64,000 nucleotides of DNA, from positions 1 through 64,000 of the forward strand of contig DFBZ01000081.1 of NCBI GenBank assembly GCA_002366835.1. Direction: 5' to 3'. Source of the DNA: Gammaproteobacteria bacterium UBA3067 (GTDB lineage Bacteria; Pseudomonadota; Gammaproteobacteria; Pseudomonadales; UBA3067). This document shows positions 25,665 to 35,740 of this stretch, in pieces. The translations under genes and the position numbers were made by a program. The notes beneath the pieces were generated by a model. The model worked only from the letters and a program-made list of their open reading frames with translations, was not told the DNA's origin and searched no databases. The first letter of the stretch is position 1, and every line of letters starts with the position of its first letter.

Positions 25665-28103
25665 TTAGATTGACGCTCTCGTTTTGATGAGTGCTTCTAT
25701 TTCTTTAAGCAGCTCCTGCGTGCTAAGAGGCTTTTGGAGAAAACGGCGGATTCCAATTTGGTAGGCGGTTTTTTCGTCCATGGAGAAACTAAAGCCAGTG
25801 CAGAGGATGATGGGCAGGTCGGGCCTTAATCTAAGTAGGTGCTGTGCTAATTGGGATCCTGTGATGCCTGGCATCGTGTGATCAGTTAATATCAGGTCAA
25901 TCGAGCTGATGATGCTGGGCAGCTCTTTTTTCGCTTTAAGGCTATCGGTATACGTTGTTACCCTATAACCTTGGGTTGTCAGCAGGTCGCCAAGAAACTG
26001 GGCTAGGCTTTCTTCATCGTCAATAACCACAATATGACCGTTTGATAAGCCTGTGGCAGGCAAGGTTTCATTTGCTGGTGCGGTCGTTATTACAGGTTCC
26101 GATAATGTTAGAGGCTGTTTTGACTTTTCGTTGCAGACGGGAAACAAAATAACTATTTCGGTGCCCCTTTCCGGCGAAGACTCGATGCTAATGTGGCCGC
26201 CATGCTCATGTACGATACCGTGTACGATGGGAAGCCCCATTCCAGTGCCCTGGCCTATTTCTTTGGTGGTGTAAAAAGGCTCGAAAATGCGGTTAATATG
26301 TTGGGGGTCAATCCCGCTGCCGTCGTCTTTAATAAGAAATTCGACAAAATCACCGTGAAAACCTTCGTGACAAGATGCGCATTGCGCTGCGAAATCTCTT
26401 TTCCTGGAGACGGAAATTTCAATATGGCCGTTTTCATTAAGTGCATCTCTGGCATTAATGCAAAGATTCATGATGACCTGATGGAGCTGAATAGGGGCGA
26501 TGCTGATTGCGGGAAGATGTTCTTCAAACTGGGTGCTAACCTCTATGGATCTCGGCAAGGTAGAGGATAGTAGCTTGAGAATTTCCTGAATGGTTGGCTC
26601 GACTTTTATGGGTTGAGGTTCTACATCATCACCACGACTAAAAATAAGAAGCTGTTTGACCAGATCCCTGGCACGGGTGCCCGAGTCATGAATGGCATCC
26701 AAATAGCTGTGTAGTTTTTTATTAAAAGGTTTTATATCCAGAAAAGGGTCTTTGTCTGCCATGTTTGACAAATGCTGGGCAAGCTCGGCGTAGCCTAATA
26801 CAGAAGCCAATACGTTGTTAAAGTCGTGAGCAATGCCACCTGTTAATTGTCCGATGGCTTCCATTTTTTGCGCTTGGCGAAGTTGCGCTTGTATAAGCCC
26901 TTTTTCTCTTTCGTCTTGACGGCGTTGGCTAATATCTCGCCCGATACCGATGATGCTAATTTCTCCGTTTTCTTTTAATACAGATGCGCTAAATTCGATG
27001 GGAATAATTTGGCCACTCGATGATTGGAAATCTACCTCGAAACCGATGAGCTTGCCAGACTGCAAGAGCTGCTTGCTTTCATGGCGAAAGCGTTGCCTTT
27101 CATGCTCTGCTAACCAGTCAGTTGCTTGGGTGCCGAGTATGGCTCCAAGGTTGTCCATCCCGGTGATGCGTAAAAACTCATCATTGGCATCGACTACTTT
27201 TCCCTGCTGGTCAAGAATGCAGTAGCCGAGGTGCGTAGTATTAATGAGGCTCCAATACTTCCTTTCCCTTTCTCTGAGTTCATGCTCTGCATCATATTTG
27301 TTGGTAAGGTCTTTTATAATGATGACTTCGTCAACGCCATGAGAGGGGGAGAAGTATCGGGCAGCTTTGACTGAGACTTTATGCTCCCTGCCTGAGGGTG
27401 AGAGCAGTACGGCGTGAAAGCTGCAGTCACGATGAGGGGGGGGGGAATTCAAAAAACCTTGGTACATGGATTTCTGTAAGACCTGTTCTATCAAGGGAGC
27501 CTTGCTATAGGGGTCCTGAAGATCAATATGCGCTCGAATGTTTTCCCCGTAGGCTTGTGTGAGCGTGGTGCCAAGTAGCTTTTCTGCTGAGTGGTTGAGG
27601 AAGTTGACTCGTCCTTCTGCGTCCAAAGAAATAGCGGCATCATCCATGGATGAAAAAATAGCGTGGCACTGGTTCGCATTGAGTGTTGCTGGCGCTTGCT
27701 CGTAGGGTTCAGGTGCTTGCTTATCTAAGTGGACGAGCTTGGATTCAAAAATGAACTCCACCAGGTTTTGTGGTGGGTTTTGTTTTTTAAGGAAAACGGT
27801 GCTGTTATTGTCTTCTTGTTTGGCGCTGATGGTGTTGGCGTAAACCAGTAAGTTTACCCCCTCGACTTGTGCAATTTGTTGCTGCATGTATTGAACAATG
27901 TCGTCATCGCTGTTTTTACAGCACACCACCACCGTGGAAACTTTCTTTATTCGGAGATTCTCACAGGCTGCTATAGGGTTAAAATAACCCCGAACGGAGA
28001 TGCCAGATTCTGCTAATTGGTCCACAAGCGGATCAATTTCGTGAATTTTTTTTGAGATAATTGCAACAGATGAATCTGCTTTGGTAGTGTCGTCCGAGAC
28101 CAT
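25665..28103 (-). CDS. Cytosolic hybrid histidine kinase, PAS-PAS (paralogue B)
   Basis: An 812-residue kinase with the same layout as its neighbour: pseudo-receiver (about 10-125), two PAS domains (about 145-270 and 280-395), HisKA (His 426), HATPase (N-box NLCINARDAL, G1 DDGSGI, G2 [10 protein letters not shown]) and a receiver (Asp 741). It also has a Cys pair before G1, CASCH at 575-579. The second PAS and everything after it align closely with paralogue A, while the N-terminus is diverged, so the two may sense different signals. No partner regulator is adjacent, so signalling probably passes to a distant phosphotransfer protein. Confidence 0.9.
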   Translation of the reverse strand: MVSDDTTKADSSVAIISKKIHEIDPLVDQLAESGISVRGYFNPIAACENLRIKKVSTVVVCCKNSDDDIVQYMQQQIAQVEGVNLLVYANTISAKQEDNNSTVFLKKQNPPQNLVEFIFESKLVHLDKQAPEPYEQAPATLNANQCHAIFSSMDDAAISLDAEGRVNFLNHSAEKLLGTTLTQAYGENIRAHIDLQDPYSKAPLIEQVLQKSMYQGFLNSPPPHRDCSFHAVLLSPSGREHKVSVKAARYFSPSHGVDEVIIIKDLTNKYDAEHELRERERKYWSLINTTHLGYCILDQQGKVVDANDEFLRITGMDNLGAILGTQATDWLAEHERQRFRHESKQLLQSGKLIGFEVDFQSSSGQIIPIEFSASVLKENGEISIIGIGRDISQRRQDEREKGLIQAQLRQAQKMEAIGQLTGGIAHDFNNVLASVLGYAELAQHLSNMADKDPFLDIKPFNKKLHSYLDAIHDSGTRARDLVKQLLIFSRGDDVEPQPIKVEPTIQEILKLLSSTLPRSIEVSTQFEEHLPAISIAPIQLHQVIMNLCINARDALNENGHIEISVSRKRDFAAQCASCHEGFHGDFVEFLIKDDGSGIDPQHINRIFEPFYTTKEIGQGTGMGLPIVHGIVHEHGGHISIESSPERGTEIVILFPVCNEKSKQPLTLSEPVITTAPANETLPATGLSNGHIVVIDDEESLAQFLGDLLTTQGYRVTTYTDSLKAKKELPSIISSIDLILTDHTMPGITGSQLAQHLLRLRPDLPIILCTGFSFSMDEKTAYQIGIRRFLQKPLSTQELLKEIEALIKTRASI

Positions 28104-28365
28104 TTGTCAGGTACCAAAAGAGTTATTTATTTATTTCATCTAATAGCATGAAAAATAGGGGATATTTTTTACGCTTTGCGCCTTAATATTTGACGGTCAA
28201 TTATTAAACAGTCTAACTTCAAAGTAAAGGCCAAAGATCCCTGTCTAAAAGATTTAAGGCAGGGAGTCATAGGATTAAAAGAACACTAAAGGAGTAGCCA
28301 GAGCTGCTGATATGTTTCTGATTCTAGAGTGCAAACCAGTCAGCTCTGACTTGTTTCGGGCTTGC

Positions 28366-31140
28366 TTAGATTTTTCTGATTACTTCTATTTGTTCTTTGA
28401 GCTTTTCTTTAGATGACAGGGCGTTGCTTAATTTCTCTTTTTCTTTTTCAACGACTTCTGCTGGGGCTTTGGAAATGAATTTTTCGTTACAAAGCTTCCC
28501 TTCTAGCCGAACAATTTCTTTATCCAGTTTGTCGATTTCTTTTTGCAGGCGTTGGGATTCGGCATCTTTGTCGATCAGCCCCGCCATGGGGACGAGCACT
28601 TCCATATCTCCCACTAGCTGAGTTGCTGAAACCGGGGGTGTTTCGTCGCTTAACCAGGTGATTCTCTCTAGTTTTGCCAGGTTGGTGAGAAAGGGTTCAT
28701 AGCTTTTTAAGCGGTTGAGGTCTGAGTCTGTGCCATTGTGGAGGTAAACAGGCAGTTTTTTCCCTGGAGATATATCCATTTCGCCACGAATGTTACGCGC
28801 AGCAATAACGACTTGTTTGATCCAGTGAATATCGTCTTCTGCTGGCGCATCGTGCTTCGATGGGTCCGGTTGCGGGAAGGCTTGCAGCATAATGGTGGAC
28901 GCATCATCTGTGTTCTTGATAGCGCCGCTCAAGGGCGCAATACGTTGCCAAATTTCTTCGGTTATAAAGGGCATCATTGGATGAGCGAGGCGCAAAATGG
29001 TTTCCAGCACTCTTACCAGTGTTTGCCGGGTGCCGCGCTTGGCTTCCTCTGAGCTGTCGCCATTGAGGATGGGCTTGCTGAGTTCCAGATACCAGTCGCA
29101 GTATTCATTCCATATAAAGTCGTAAAGGGTCTGTGATGCGTGGTCAAAGCGGAAGTTTTCCAATGAATGAATGAAGGACTCTTCGGTCTGTTGCAAGCGA
29201 GAGATAATCCAGCGATCTGCCACGCTGAGTTCCAGCGCGAGTTTATTATCTTGGCCGCAGTCTTCACCTTCTGTATTCATCAATACATATCGGGCTGCAT
29301 TCCAGAGTTTGTTGCAGAAGTTGCGGTAGCCTTCGGTACGTTGCAGGTCAAACTGAATGTCCCGTCCTGTGGATGCGAGAGAGCAGAAAGTAAAGCGAAG
29401 GGCGTCGGTGCCATAGGCGGGAATGCCTTCGGCAAAGTGTTTGCGGGTGCTTTTTTCAATTTTTTTCGCCATTTTAGGCTGCATTAAAGAGCGGGTGCGT
29501 TTTTCCACCAGAGGCTCTAACTCAATGCCATCAATAAGATCCAAGGGGTCGAGAACGTTGCCCTTGGATTTAGACATCTTCTGGCCTTCTTGGTCACGAA
29601 CCAGGCCGTGGATATAGACCTTTTTAAACGGTACTTCGCCGGTGAATTTGAGTGTCATCATAATCATTCGGGCAACCCAGAAGAAGATGATATCAAAACC
29701 AGTAACCAGCACGTCGGTGGGGTGGAAGGTCTTTAGTGCATCGGTTTTTTCCGGCCAGCCGAGGGTGGAAAAAGTCCATAGCGCAGATGAAAACCAAGTA
29801 TCTAGAACGTCTTCATCCTGCGATAAGGGGGTATCGCCAAGCTGGTGCTTTTCGCGTACATCTTCTTCACTACGGCCAACATATTGATTACCTTGGGCAT
29901 CGTACCAAGCGGGGATGCGGTGCCCCCACCATAGCTGGCGGCTGATACACCAGTCTTGGAGATCCCGCATCCATGCAAAATAGGTGTTCTCCCAGTTTTT
30001 GGGAACGAATTCGATGTCTCCATTTTCAACGGCTTCGATGGCGGGTTTGGCCAGGCTTTCAACCGCCACGTACCATTGGTTGGTGAGAAAAGGCTCAATG
30101 ACAACGCCGGAACGGTCGCCACGGGGGATTTTTAATTTGTGATCATCAGTTTTGATCAGTAGTCCTTGGTTGGTGAGGTCGGCGACAATCTTTTTGCGGG
30201 CCTCGAAGCGTTCCAGGCCTTGGTAGGCCTCAGGTGCGCTGTCATTGATAGTGGCATCTACCGTAAAAATATTGATCATTGGTAGATTGTGACGTTTCCC
30301 CATTTCATAGTCGTTAAAGTCGTGGGCGGGGGTGATTTTTACACAGCCGGTACCAAATTCAGGGTCAACATGTTCGTCAGCAATAATTGGAATGTGACGA
30401 CCCGTTAGGGGTAGTTTTATTTCTTTGCCGATAAAGGATTGATAGCGCTCGTCGTCTGGGTGAACTGCAACAGCGGTATCACCCAGCATGGTTTCTGGTC
30501 GCGTGGTGGCCACCACCAGATTGCCGCTGCCATCGGCGAGATCGTAGCGGATATGCCACATAAAGCCATTTTCTTCTTCCGAGATCACCTCAAGGTCAGA
30601 AATGGCGGTGTGGAGTTTAGGGTCCCAGTTCACCAGGCGTTTGCCGCGATAAATAAGCCCTTCTTCGTAGAGTTGAACAAAGACTTCCTGTACTGCATTG
30701 GAAAGGCCTTCGTCCATGGTGAAGCGTTCTCGCGACCAGTCCACCGAGGAGCCTATGCGCCGTAGTTGTTGGGTAATGGTTCCGCCAGACTCTCCTTTCC
30801 ACTCCCAGATTTTTTCCAGAAATTTCTCGCGGCCTAAATCGTGACGGGATAAACCTTCTGCCATCAACTGGCGCTCCACAACCATTTGTGTGGCAATGCC
30901 GGCGTGATCTGTTCCTACTTGCCAGAGGGTATTGTGCCCTTGCATACGTTTATAACGAATCAAGGTGTCCATCAAGGTATCCGAAAAAGCGTGGCCCATA
31001 TGCAGGCTGCCGGTGACATTGGGGGGTGGGATCATGATGCAATAGGCAGAATCACCACCCTGGGGCGCGAAGTAACCGCGCTGTTCCCATGTTTGGTACC
31101 AGGATTGTTCGATAGCGGCGGGGTTGTAGGTTTTTTCCAT
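28366..31140 (-). CDS. valS: Valyl-tRNA synthetase
   Basis: A class I aminoacyl-tRNA synthetase of about 924 residues. [13 protein letters not shown] supplies the HIGH motif and KMSKSKGN the KMSKS loop; the CP1 editing domain lies between ([13 protein letters not shown] through [17 protein letters not shown]). The C-terminal 70 residues form the tRNA-contacting coiled coil typical of ValS. The frame is open to 31197, but the ATG at 31140 ([11 protein letters not shown]) matches the usual ValS start. It lies downstream of pepA and holC on the same strand, an old conserved gammaproteobacterial order. Confidence 0.97.
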   Translation of the reverse strand: MEKTYNPAAIEQSWYQTWEQRGYFAPQGGDSAYCIMIPPPNVTGSLHMGHAFSDTLMDTLIRYKRMQGHNTLWQVGTDHAGIATQMVVERQLMAEGLSRHDLGREKFLEKIWEWKGESGGTITQQLRRIGSSVDWSRERFTMDEGLSNAVQEVFVQLYEEGLIYRGKRLVNWDPKLHTAISDLEVISEEENGFMWHIRYDLADGSGNLVVATTRPETMLGDTAVAVHPDDERYQSFIGKEIKLPLTGRHIPIIADEHVDPEFGTGCVKITPAHDFNDYEMGKRHNLPMINIFTVDATINDSAPEAYQGLERFEARKKIVADLTNQGLLIKTDDHKLKIPRGDRSGVVIEPFLTNQWYVAVESLAKPAIEAVENGDIEFVPKNWENTYFAWMRDLQDWCISRQLWWGHRIPAWYDAQGNQYVGRSEEDVREKHQLGDTPLSQDEDVLDTWFSSALWTFSTLGWPEKTDALKTFHPTDVLVTGFDIIFFWVARMIMMTLKFTGEVPFKKVYIHGLVRDQEGQKMSKSKGNVLDPLDLIDGIELEPLVEKRTRSLMQPKMAKKIEKSTRKHFAEGIPAYGTDALRFTFCSLASTGRDIQFDLQRTEGYRNFCNKLWNAARYVLMNTEGEDCGQDNKLALELSVADRWIISRLQQTEESFIHSLENFRFDHASQTLYDFIWNEYCDWYLELSKPILNGDSSEEAKRGTRQTLVRVLETILRLAHPMMPFITEEIWQRIAPLSGAIKNTDDASTIMLQAFPQPDPSKHDAPAEDDIHWIKQVVIAARNIRGEMDISPGKKLPVYLHNGTDSDLNRLKSYEPFLTNLAKLERITWLSDETPPVSATQLVGDMEVLVPMAGLIDKDAESQRLQKEIDKLDKEIVRLEGKLCNEKFISKAPAEVVEKEKEKLSNALSSKEKLKEQIEVIRKI

Positions 31141-31256
31141 AGGGATTGGGTCGTTTCTAGAATGAGTGGTGAAGAAATAAAGCCGATCATTATACAACGA
31201 TTTTCGGCTTGATGATGCCCGTTATTTATGATGGCAAGCGGCCCAAAGCCGAGTGT

Positions 31257-31730
31257 TTACTGGGCGGGGGCAGAGATATTGTGTGTTTTAAGTTCACAGT
31301 CTTGGTTTTTGTAAAAACGGTAGTGTTTTCGCAGCAGTGCGCGTTTATCTTCATTGCTGGGAACGATCTCTGCAAGCCGTGCAAAACGTGCATAAAAGGC
31401 GGGGATTTCTTCAGCGAGATTAATCAATACGTCGGCCTGATGAGAGGTGTCAGGCGCATAGCTGATAAGAACGGGGGAATAAACAGGTTTTTTTTCTTGG
31501 GGAGGGGCCGTTTGAGGCGCGTCTTCTTGAGGAATAATCTCGTGGGGTATAAACGCGTCGGCACGAAAGCTCCATAATAAATGGTCTATGCGTTCAGCGT
31601 GCTGAGGGTCTTCCACATGAAGGTAGACGCTTTGTTTGTTGCGGTAGAGCTGAGCCACCAAGCGGCAGACAAAGTGCTGCTCCGCTTGGTGTGCGCTTTC
31701 TTCCAAAAGATAAAAATCAACTTGTGGCAT
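31257..31730 (-). CDS. holC: DNA polymerase III chi subunit
   Basis: A 157-residue protein of the HolC family, the clamp-loader subunit that contacts single-strand binding protein. The fold starts with VDFYLLEE, then HFVCRLVAQLYRN, DHLLWSFRADAFIPHEI and a C-terminal part with DVLINLAEEIP. An Ala/Pro/Gln-rich insert lies near residues 70-85. It starts 18 bases after pepA and precedes valS. The gene order pepA-holC-valS is the classical one, which supports the call. Confidence 0.93.
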   Translation of the reverse strand: MPQVDFYLLEESAHQAEQHFVCRLVAQLYRNKQSVYLHVEDPQHAERIDHLLWSFRADAFIPHEIIPQEDAPQTAPPQEKKPVYSPVLISYAPDTSHQADVLINLAEEIPAFYARFARLAEIVPSNEDKRALLRKHYRFYKNQDCELKTHNISAPAQ

Positions 31731-31748
31731 AGCAGTGGAGCGGGCCTT

Positions 31749-33236
31749 TTAGTTAGCTGCAGCGTTAATCAGGTACTGCGTTAGCATCGCAACTGGGCGT
31801 CCTGTGCCGCCTTTCTTTTCTCCACCACTCACCCAAGCGGTACCCGCAATATCCAGGTGAGCCCAGGAGTAATCCTTGGTGAACCGAGAAAGGAAACAGG
31901 CGGCGGTGATGGAGCCTGCAGGGCGACCGCCGATGTTGGCAATGTCTGCGAAAGGGCTTTTTATTTGATCTTGGTATTCATCCCACATGGGCATAGGCCA
32001 GCCTCGGTCACTGATATCTTTGCCGGCATCGATAATGGCGCCTGTCAGGTCTTCATCATTGCTATAGACAGCACTTGCATGGGCGCCCAGGGCGATTACG
32101 CAGGCACCCGTCAGGGTGGCAATATCAATTACATGGGCAGGATTGTATTTTGCTGCATAGGTGAGGGCATCACACAGAATAAGACGGCCTTCTGCATCGG
32201 TATTAAGAATTTCCACAGTTTTACCCGACATGGTTTTGACAATGTCACCAGGGCGACAGGCACCACCACTGGGCATGTTTTCAACTGCGGGAACGATGCC
32301 GACGACATTGATGGCTAGGCCAAGTTCTGCCAGGGCTTGCATGGTGCCAAAAACGGATGCCGCACCGCACATGTCATATTTCATTTCATCCATGCCTGCA
32401 CCGGGTTTAAGGGAGATGCCGCCACTATCGAAAGTGACACCCTTGCCCACTAGGACCTCTGGCTTGTCGCCTTTTTTTCCACCGTTGTATTGCATGATGA
32501 TGAGTTTTGCAGGTTGGTCGCTACCCTGGCTAACCGCTAGAAGGGAATTGAGGCCTTGTTTTTTTAGCTCGGCGTCAGAGAGAACCTGTGTACTGACGGA
32601 CTTGAACTGGCGGGAAAGCTTACGTGCCTCATTGGCCAAATAGGTAGGATTGCAGATATTGCCGGGCAGGTTGCCCAGATCTTTTGCGAGGCAGATGCCG
32701 CCAGCAATGGCTTTGCCTTGCTCCAGCCCCTTTTGTGCCGCTTTATTGTTGGGAGTCAGGTAAAAGTGTTTTTTTGGCTCGGCCTTTTTCTTTTTGGGTT
32801 TTTCTTTGAACTGGTCGAAAGCATAAAGAGTTGCTTCCTGAGCTTGAGTGGCGAGACACAGTTTTGTTTGTTCACTGGTGCCGTTGACACTCAGTTCAAT
32901 CAAGGTGGAAGCCGAGTCGACGATGGCGTGTTTTTTGAGCGTTGCGGCAGCCAGAGCGTATATTTTCTTGAACTTTTCAGCGTTTAATTTCTCTTCATTT
33001 CCGCAGCCAAGCAACAGTATTTGTTTGGCGATAATTCCAGGCTGCTCAAGAAGTAGTTGGGATTGGCCTATTTCCCCTGAAAATGAATAGGCCTTGATCT
33101 GGCCTGAGAGGTTGCCCTTGCTGAGTTTGTCGAGTTCTTTTGCGCTGTGGCTAAGTTTGCCGTCACTAAAAATGCCTACCATGAGGCAAGTGGTTTTTGT
33201 TTTTCCTGCTTCACCGGTTTTGATGCCGTAGTCCAT
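31749..33236 (-). CDS. pepA: Leucyl aminopeptidase (cytosol aminopeptidase)
   Basis: A 495-residue M17 aminopeptidase with two-metal active site. The signature NTDAEGRLIL is present, with VGKGVTFDSGGISLKPG and KYDMCGAA supplying the other metal ligands and catalytic Lys. The N-terminal macro-like domain is normal. In E. coli PepA also binds DNA, taking part in plasmid resolution and carAB control; whether this one does is not visible. AGAGGAA precedes the ATG. An inverted repeat lies about 80 bases upstream, midway to the divergent lptF. Confidence 0.97.
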   Translation of the reverse strand: MDYGIKTGEAGKTKTTCLMVGIFSDGKLSHSAKELDKLSKGNLSGQIKAYSFSGEIGQSQLLLEQPGIIAKQILLLGCGNEEKLNAEKFKKIYALAAATLKKHAIVDSASTLIELSVNGTSEQTKLCLATQAQEATLYAFDQFKEKPKKKKAEPKKHFYLTPNNKAAQKGLEQGKAIAGGICLAKDLGNLPGNICNPTYLANEARKLSRQFKSVSTQVLSDAELKKQGLNSLLAVSQGSDQPAKLIIMQYNGGKKGDKPEVLVGKGVTFDSGGISLKPGAGMDEMKYDMCGAASVFGTMQALAELGLAINVVGIVPAVENMPSGGACRPGDIVKTMSGKTVEILNTDAEGRLILCDALTYAAKYNPAHVIDIATLTGACVIALGAHASAVYSNDEDLTGAIIDAGKDISDRGWPMPMWDEYQDQIKSPFADIANIGGRPAGSITAACFLSRFTKDYSWAHLDIAGTAWVSGGEKKGGTGRPVAMLTQYLINAAAN

Positions 33237-33315
33237 TGCGTGTTCCTCTGGTGAGTTTAAGTTCGTATGCTGGCGCAGATTGCTACAATATAGGTTAAAA
33301 TTGCCTGCTAGGTTA

Positions 33316-33364
33316 GAGAAGCTCTAAATTAAGTCATCAACGAAGACCCTATTTAGAGCCTCTC
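33316..33364. promoter_or_regulatory. Inverted repeat between divergent pepA and lptF
   Basis: Arms of 14 bases, GAGAAGCTCTAAAT (33316-33329) and ATTTAGAGCCTCTC (33351-33364), match at 13 positions, with a 21-base loop. It lies about 80 bases from each start codon. No T-run adjoins, so an operator is more likely than a terminator. The binding protein is unknown. Confidence 0.5.
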
Positions 33365-33443
33365 AATCATTCCGAGTGCCTTAGCGGTGGTTTTGAGTGG
33401 GTATCCACTTGTGGAATGGATTCTACCTTAATGGAGAGCTTGA

Positions 33444-34556
33444 TTGATAATTTATAACTATCTGGCGCGACAGCTTTTTGCTTCCACCCTGGGTGTGGCA
33501 TTTGTGCTTAGCCTGATACTAATCAGTGGCCGCTTTATCAAATATATGGCGGAAGCTGCTAGTGGGCGCATATTGGGTGAGGTGTTGTTTGCGGTGATGG
33601 CATATCGCCTGCCAGGTTTTTTGGAACTGATTCTACCTTTAAGTCTATTCCTCGGCGTGCTGCTCGCTTACGGTCAGTTGTATTTGAGCAATGAAATAAC
33701 GGTGCTGAATGCTTGTGGTATCGGTCAGCGCCAGATCCTGTTGTTTACCCTATTACCCGCACTTTCCTTGGCGCTGATAGTGGGGGTGTTAAGTCTCTAT
33801 CTTGCCCCTCTAGGAAACAGCAGGGTGGAACAAATTCTTAGCGAGCAAAAATCTAGAACCGAGTTTGAAACACTGACTCCCGGTCGTTTTCATAGCGGTG
33901 GCGACATGGTGGTGTATGCCCGCTCTCTGTCGAGTGATAAAACACGGATGGAAAAGCTGTTTATTTATCAGGGCGAAAAGAACAAACAGCTTGATGGCGA
34001 AGTAGTCACTTCACAAATACTGCTTACCGCAGAAAGTGGAGTGAGGCGAGCGGACCCTGCAAGTGGCGAGCAATATCTGGAATTAAGAAACGGTTTTCGT
34101 TACGAGGGTTCACCTGGCCGGCATGACTATCACAAAATGGCTTTTGAGTCTTACCGTTATCGTTTGGCAACTGCTTCTGAGCCTATTGAAATTCGGAAAT
34201 TAAAATCCCGCTCAAGCCTTTCATTATTGGGTAGCAATGAATTAAAGGAAAAAGCGGAATTGCAGTGGCGCTTATCTATGCCAGTACTGGTTTTTATCGT
34301 GGCGCTGTTGGCGATTCCCTTAAGCAAAGTGAACCCCCGACAGGGGCGTTTCCTTAAGTTAATTCCATCCATTGTGCTGTATTTAAGCTATGTATTACTT
34401 CTTGTCACCAGTCAAAAATGGATAGAAAAGGGTGAGGTCAGTCCTGCTTTGGGTTTGTGGTGGGTGCATGGTCTGTTTTTTTTGATCGCGCTATCAATGT
34501 TTTTATGGACGCAGCACCAGTTTTCCTTGCGACAGCTTTGGGTTAGGGGGCGATAA
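33444..34556 (+). CDS. lptF: LPS export permease LptF
   Basis: A 370-residue inner-membrane subunit of the LptB2FG transporter that drives lipopolysaccharide to the outer membrane. Six helices are split three and three around a large periplasmic beta-jellyroll (about 125-255). The start MIIYNYLARQL is typical of LptF. Initiation is at TTG, chosen because GGAGAG lies a few bases upstream and the N-terminus then matches the family. lptG follows after one base. Confidence 0.95.
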   Translation: MIIYNYLARQLFASTLGVAFVLSLILISGRFIKYMAEAASGRILGEVLFAVMAYRLPGFLELILPLSLFLGVLLAYGQLYLSNEITVLNACGIGQRQILLFTLLPALSLALIVGVLSLYLAPLGNSRVEQILSEQKSRTEFETLTPGRFHSGGDMVVYARSLSSDKTRMEKLFIYQGEKNKQLDGEVVTSQILLTAESGVRRADPASGEQYLELRNGFRYEGSPGRHDYHKMAFESYRYRLATASEPIEIRKLKSRSSLSLLGSNELKEKAELQWRLSMPVLVFIVALLAIPLSKVNPRQGRFLKLIPSIVLYLSYVLLLVTSQKWIEKGEVSPALGLWWVHGLFFLIALSMFLWTQHQFSLRQLWVRGR

Positions 34557-34557
34557 G

Positions 34558-35619
34558 ATGAAAATACTGGATCGCTATATTCGCCGCAGCGTACTCGGTG
34601 CCTTTATTATTGTGTTGATGATTATCGTAGGTTTGGATTTATTATCAGCCTTTCTTGCTGAGCTGGAAGAGCTGGGTGGCGCGTATCAGACCAAAGAAGC
34701 ATTGCGTTACGTATTGATGTCCTTTCCACGGCGTATTGCTGAGTTTATTCCGGTTGCAGCCTTGATCGGATGTTTGGTTGGTTTGGGTGCTTTGGCAAAT
34801 AGTAGCGAGCTGATTGTTATGCGTGCGGCGGGAATATCCGTGGGGCGAATCGTTATTGCTGTGCTCAAGCCGACTATTTTAATTTTACTGATGGGTCTGG
34901 GCCTTAGTGAAAAGGTGGTGCCCTATACAGAACAGATAGCCGAAAGCCAGCGTTCTTTATTAAAAGGCGGGCAAGATGCACTAAAGAGCGGACATGGTTT
35001 GTGGCACCGTGAAAAGGACGAAATTGTGCATATTAATGCAGTCACTCCTGATGGGAGGCTTTACGGCATTAGCCGATACCAGTTTGATGATGAGGGCAAT
35101 ATGCTGAAAGCCAGTTTTTCAGAGGAAGGTATACACGAAAATAATCGCTGGGATCTGTCCAGCTCGAAGTCTACAGAGCTTTTTTCTCGTCACACTGAAG
35201 TGGTAAAACAAGAACATGAGCAATGGCTTTTTGCTCTAACGCCACATAATTTATCTTCGGCAGCGGTAGACCCCGAGTTCCTTGATCTGCTTTCTCTTTA
35301 TCGATATGCGCGTTACCTGGATGAGCAAGAGCTAAACGCTAGCCACTACTTTCTAGCATTCTGGAAAAAACTCCTTCAACCCCTTGTTACCGTAGCAATG
35401 GTTCTGATTGCAGTTTCTTTTATTTTTGGGCCTTTGCGGTCTGTATCCATGAGTTTTCGCGTATTGGTGGGGGTGGTGGTAGGCTTGGTATTTCAGCAGG
35501 CGCAGGATTTTTTTGGTTATGCCAGTCTGGTATTTAACGTAGACCCTCTGGTGGCGATTGTGATACCGGTAATCCTATGTTTGGCTGCAGGTTTAATTAT
35601 GATGAGTCGGGTGCGCTGA
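34558..35619 (+). CDS. lptG: LPS export permease LptG
   Basis: A 353-residue partner of LptF in the LptB2FG exporter. It has the six-helix plus periplasmic jellyroll layout, starting MKILDRYIRRSVLG. The helix stretch FPRRIAEFIPVAALIGCLVG is the conserved coupling region that contacts the LptB ATPase. It starts directly after the lptF stop, so the two are co-translated. lptB is not in the window, which is normal. Confidence 0.96.
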   Translation: MKILDRYIRRSVLGAFIIVLMIIVGLDLLSAFLAELEELGGAYQTKEALRYVLMSFPRRIAEFIPVAALIGCLVGLGALANSSELIVMRAAGISVGRIVIAVLKPTILILLMGLGLSEKVVPYTEQIAESQRSLLKGGQDALKSGHGLWHREKDEIVHINAVTPDGRLYGISRYQFDDEGNMLKASFSEEGIHENNRWDLSSSKSTELFSRHTEVVKQEHEQWLFALTPHNLSSAAVDPEFLDLLSLYRYARYLDEQELNASHYFLAFWKKLLQPLVTVAMVLIAVSFIFGPLRSVSMSFRVLVGVVVGLVFQQAQDFFGYASLVFNVDPLVAIVIPVILCLAAGLIMMSRVR

Positions 35620-35740
35620 TGCACCTATTGCGCAAAAGCTCTTGGTAACAATATGCAGCCCCAGGAAGGGTATGATCTCAATACAAACATTCGTGAATCA
35701 CATTAAAAATACATTTTTTTTTAATTCATCGAGTACATTG

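Noticed and set aside
28237..28340. Hairpins between valS and the hybrid kinase as a terminator
   Set aside because: The stems are short or have loops near 30 bases, and there is no T-run on the minus strand.
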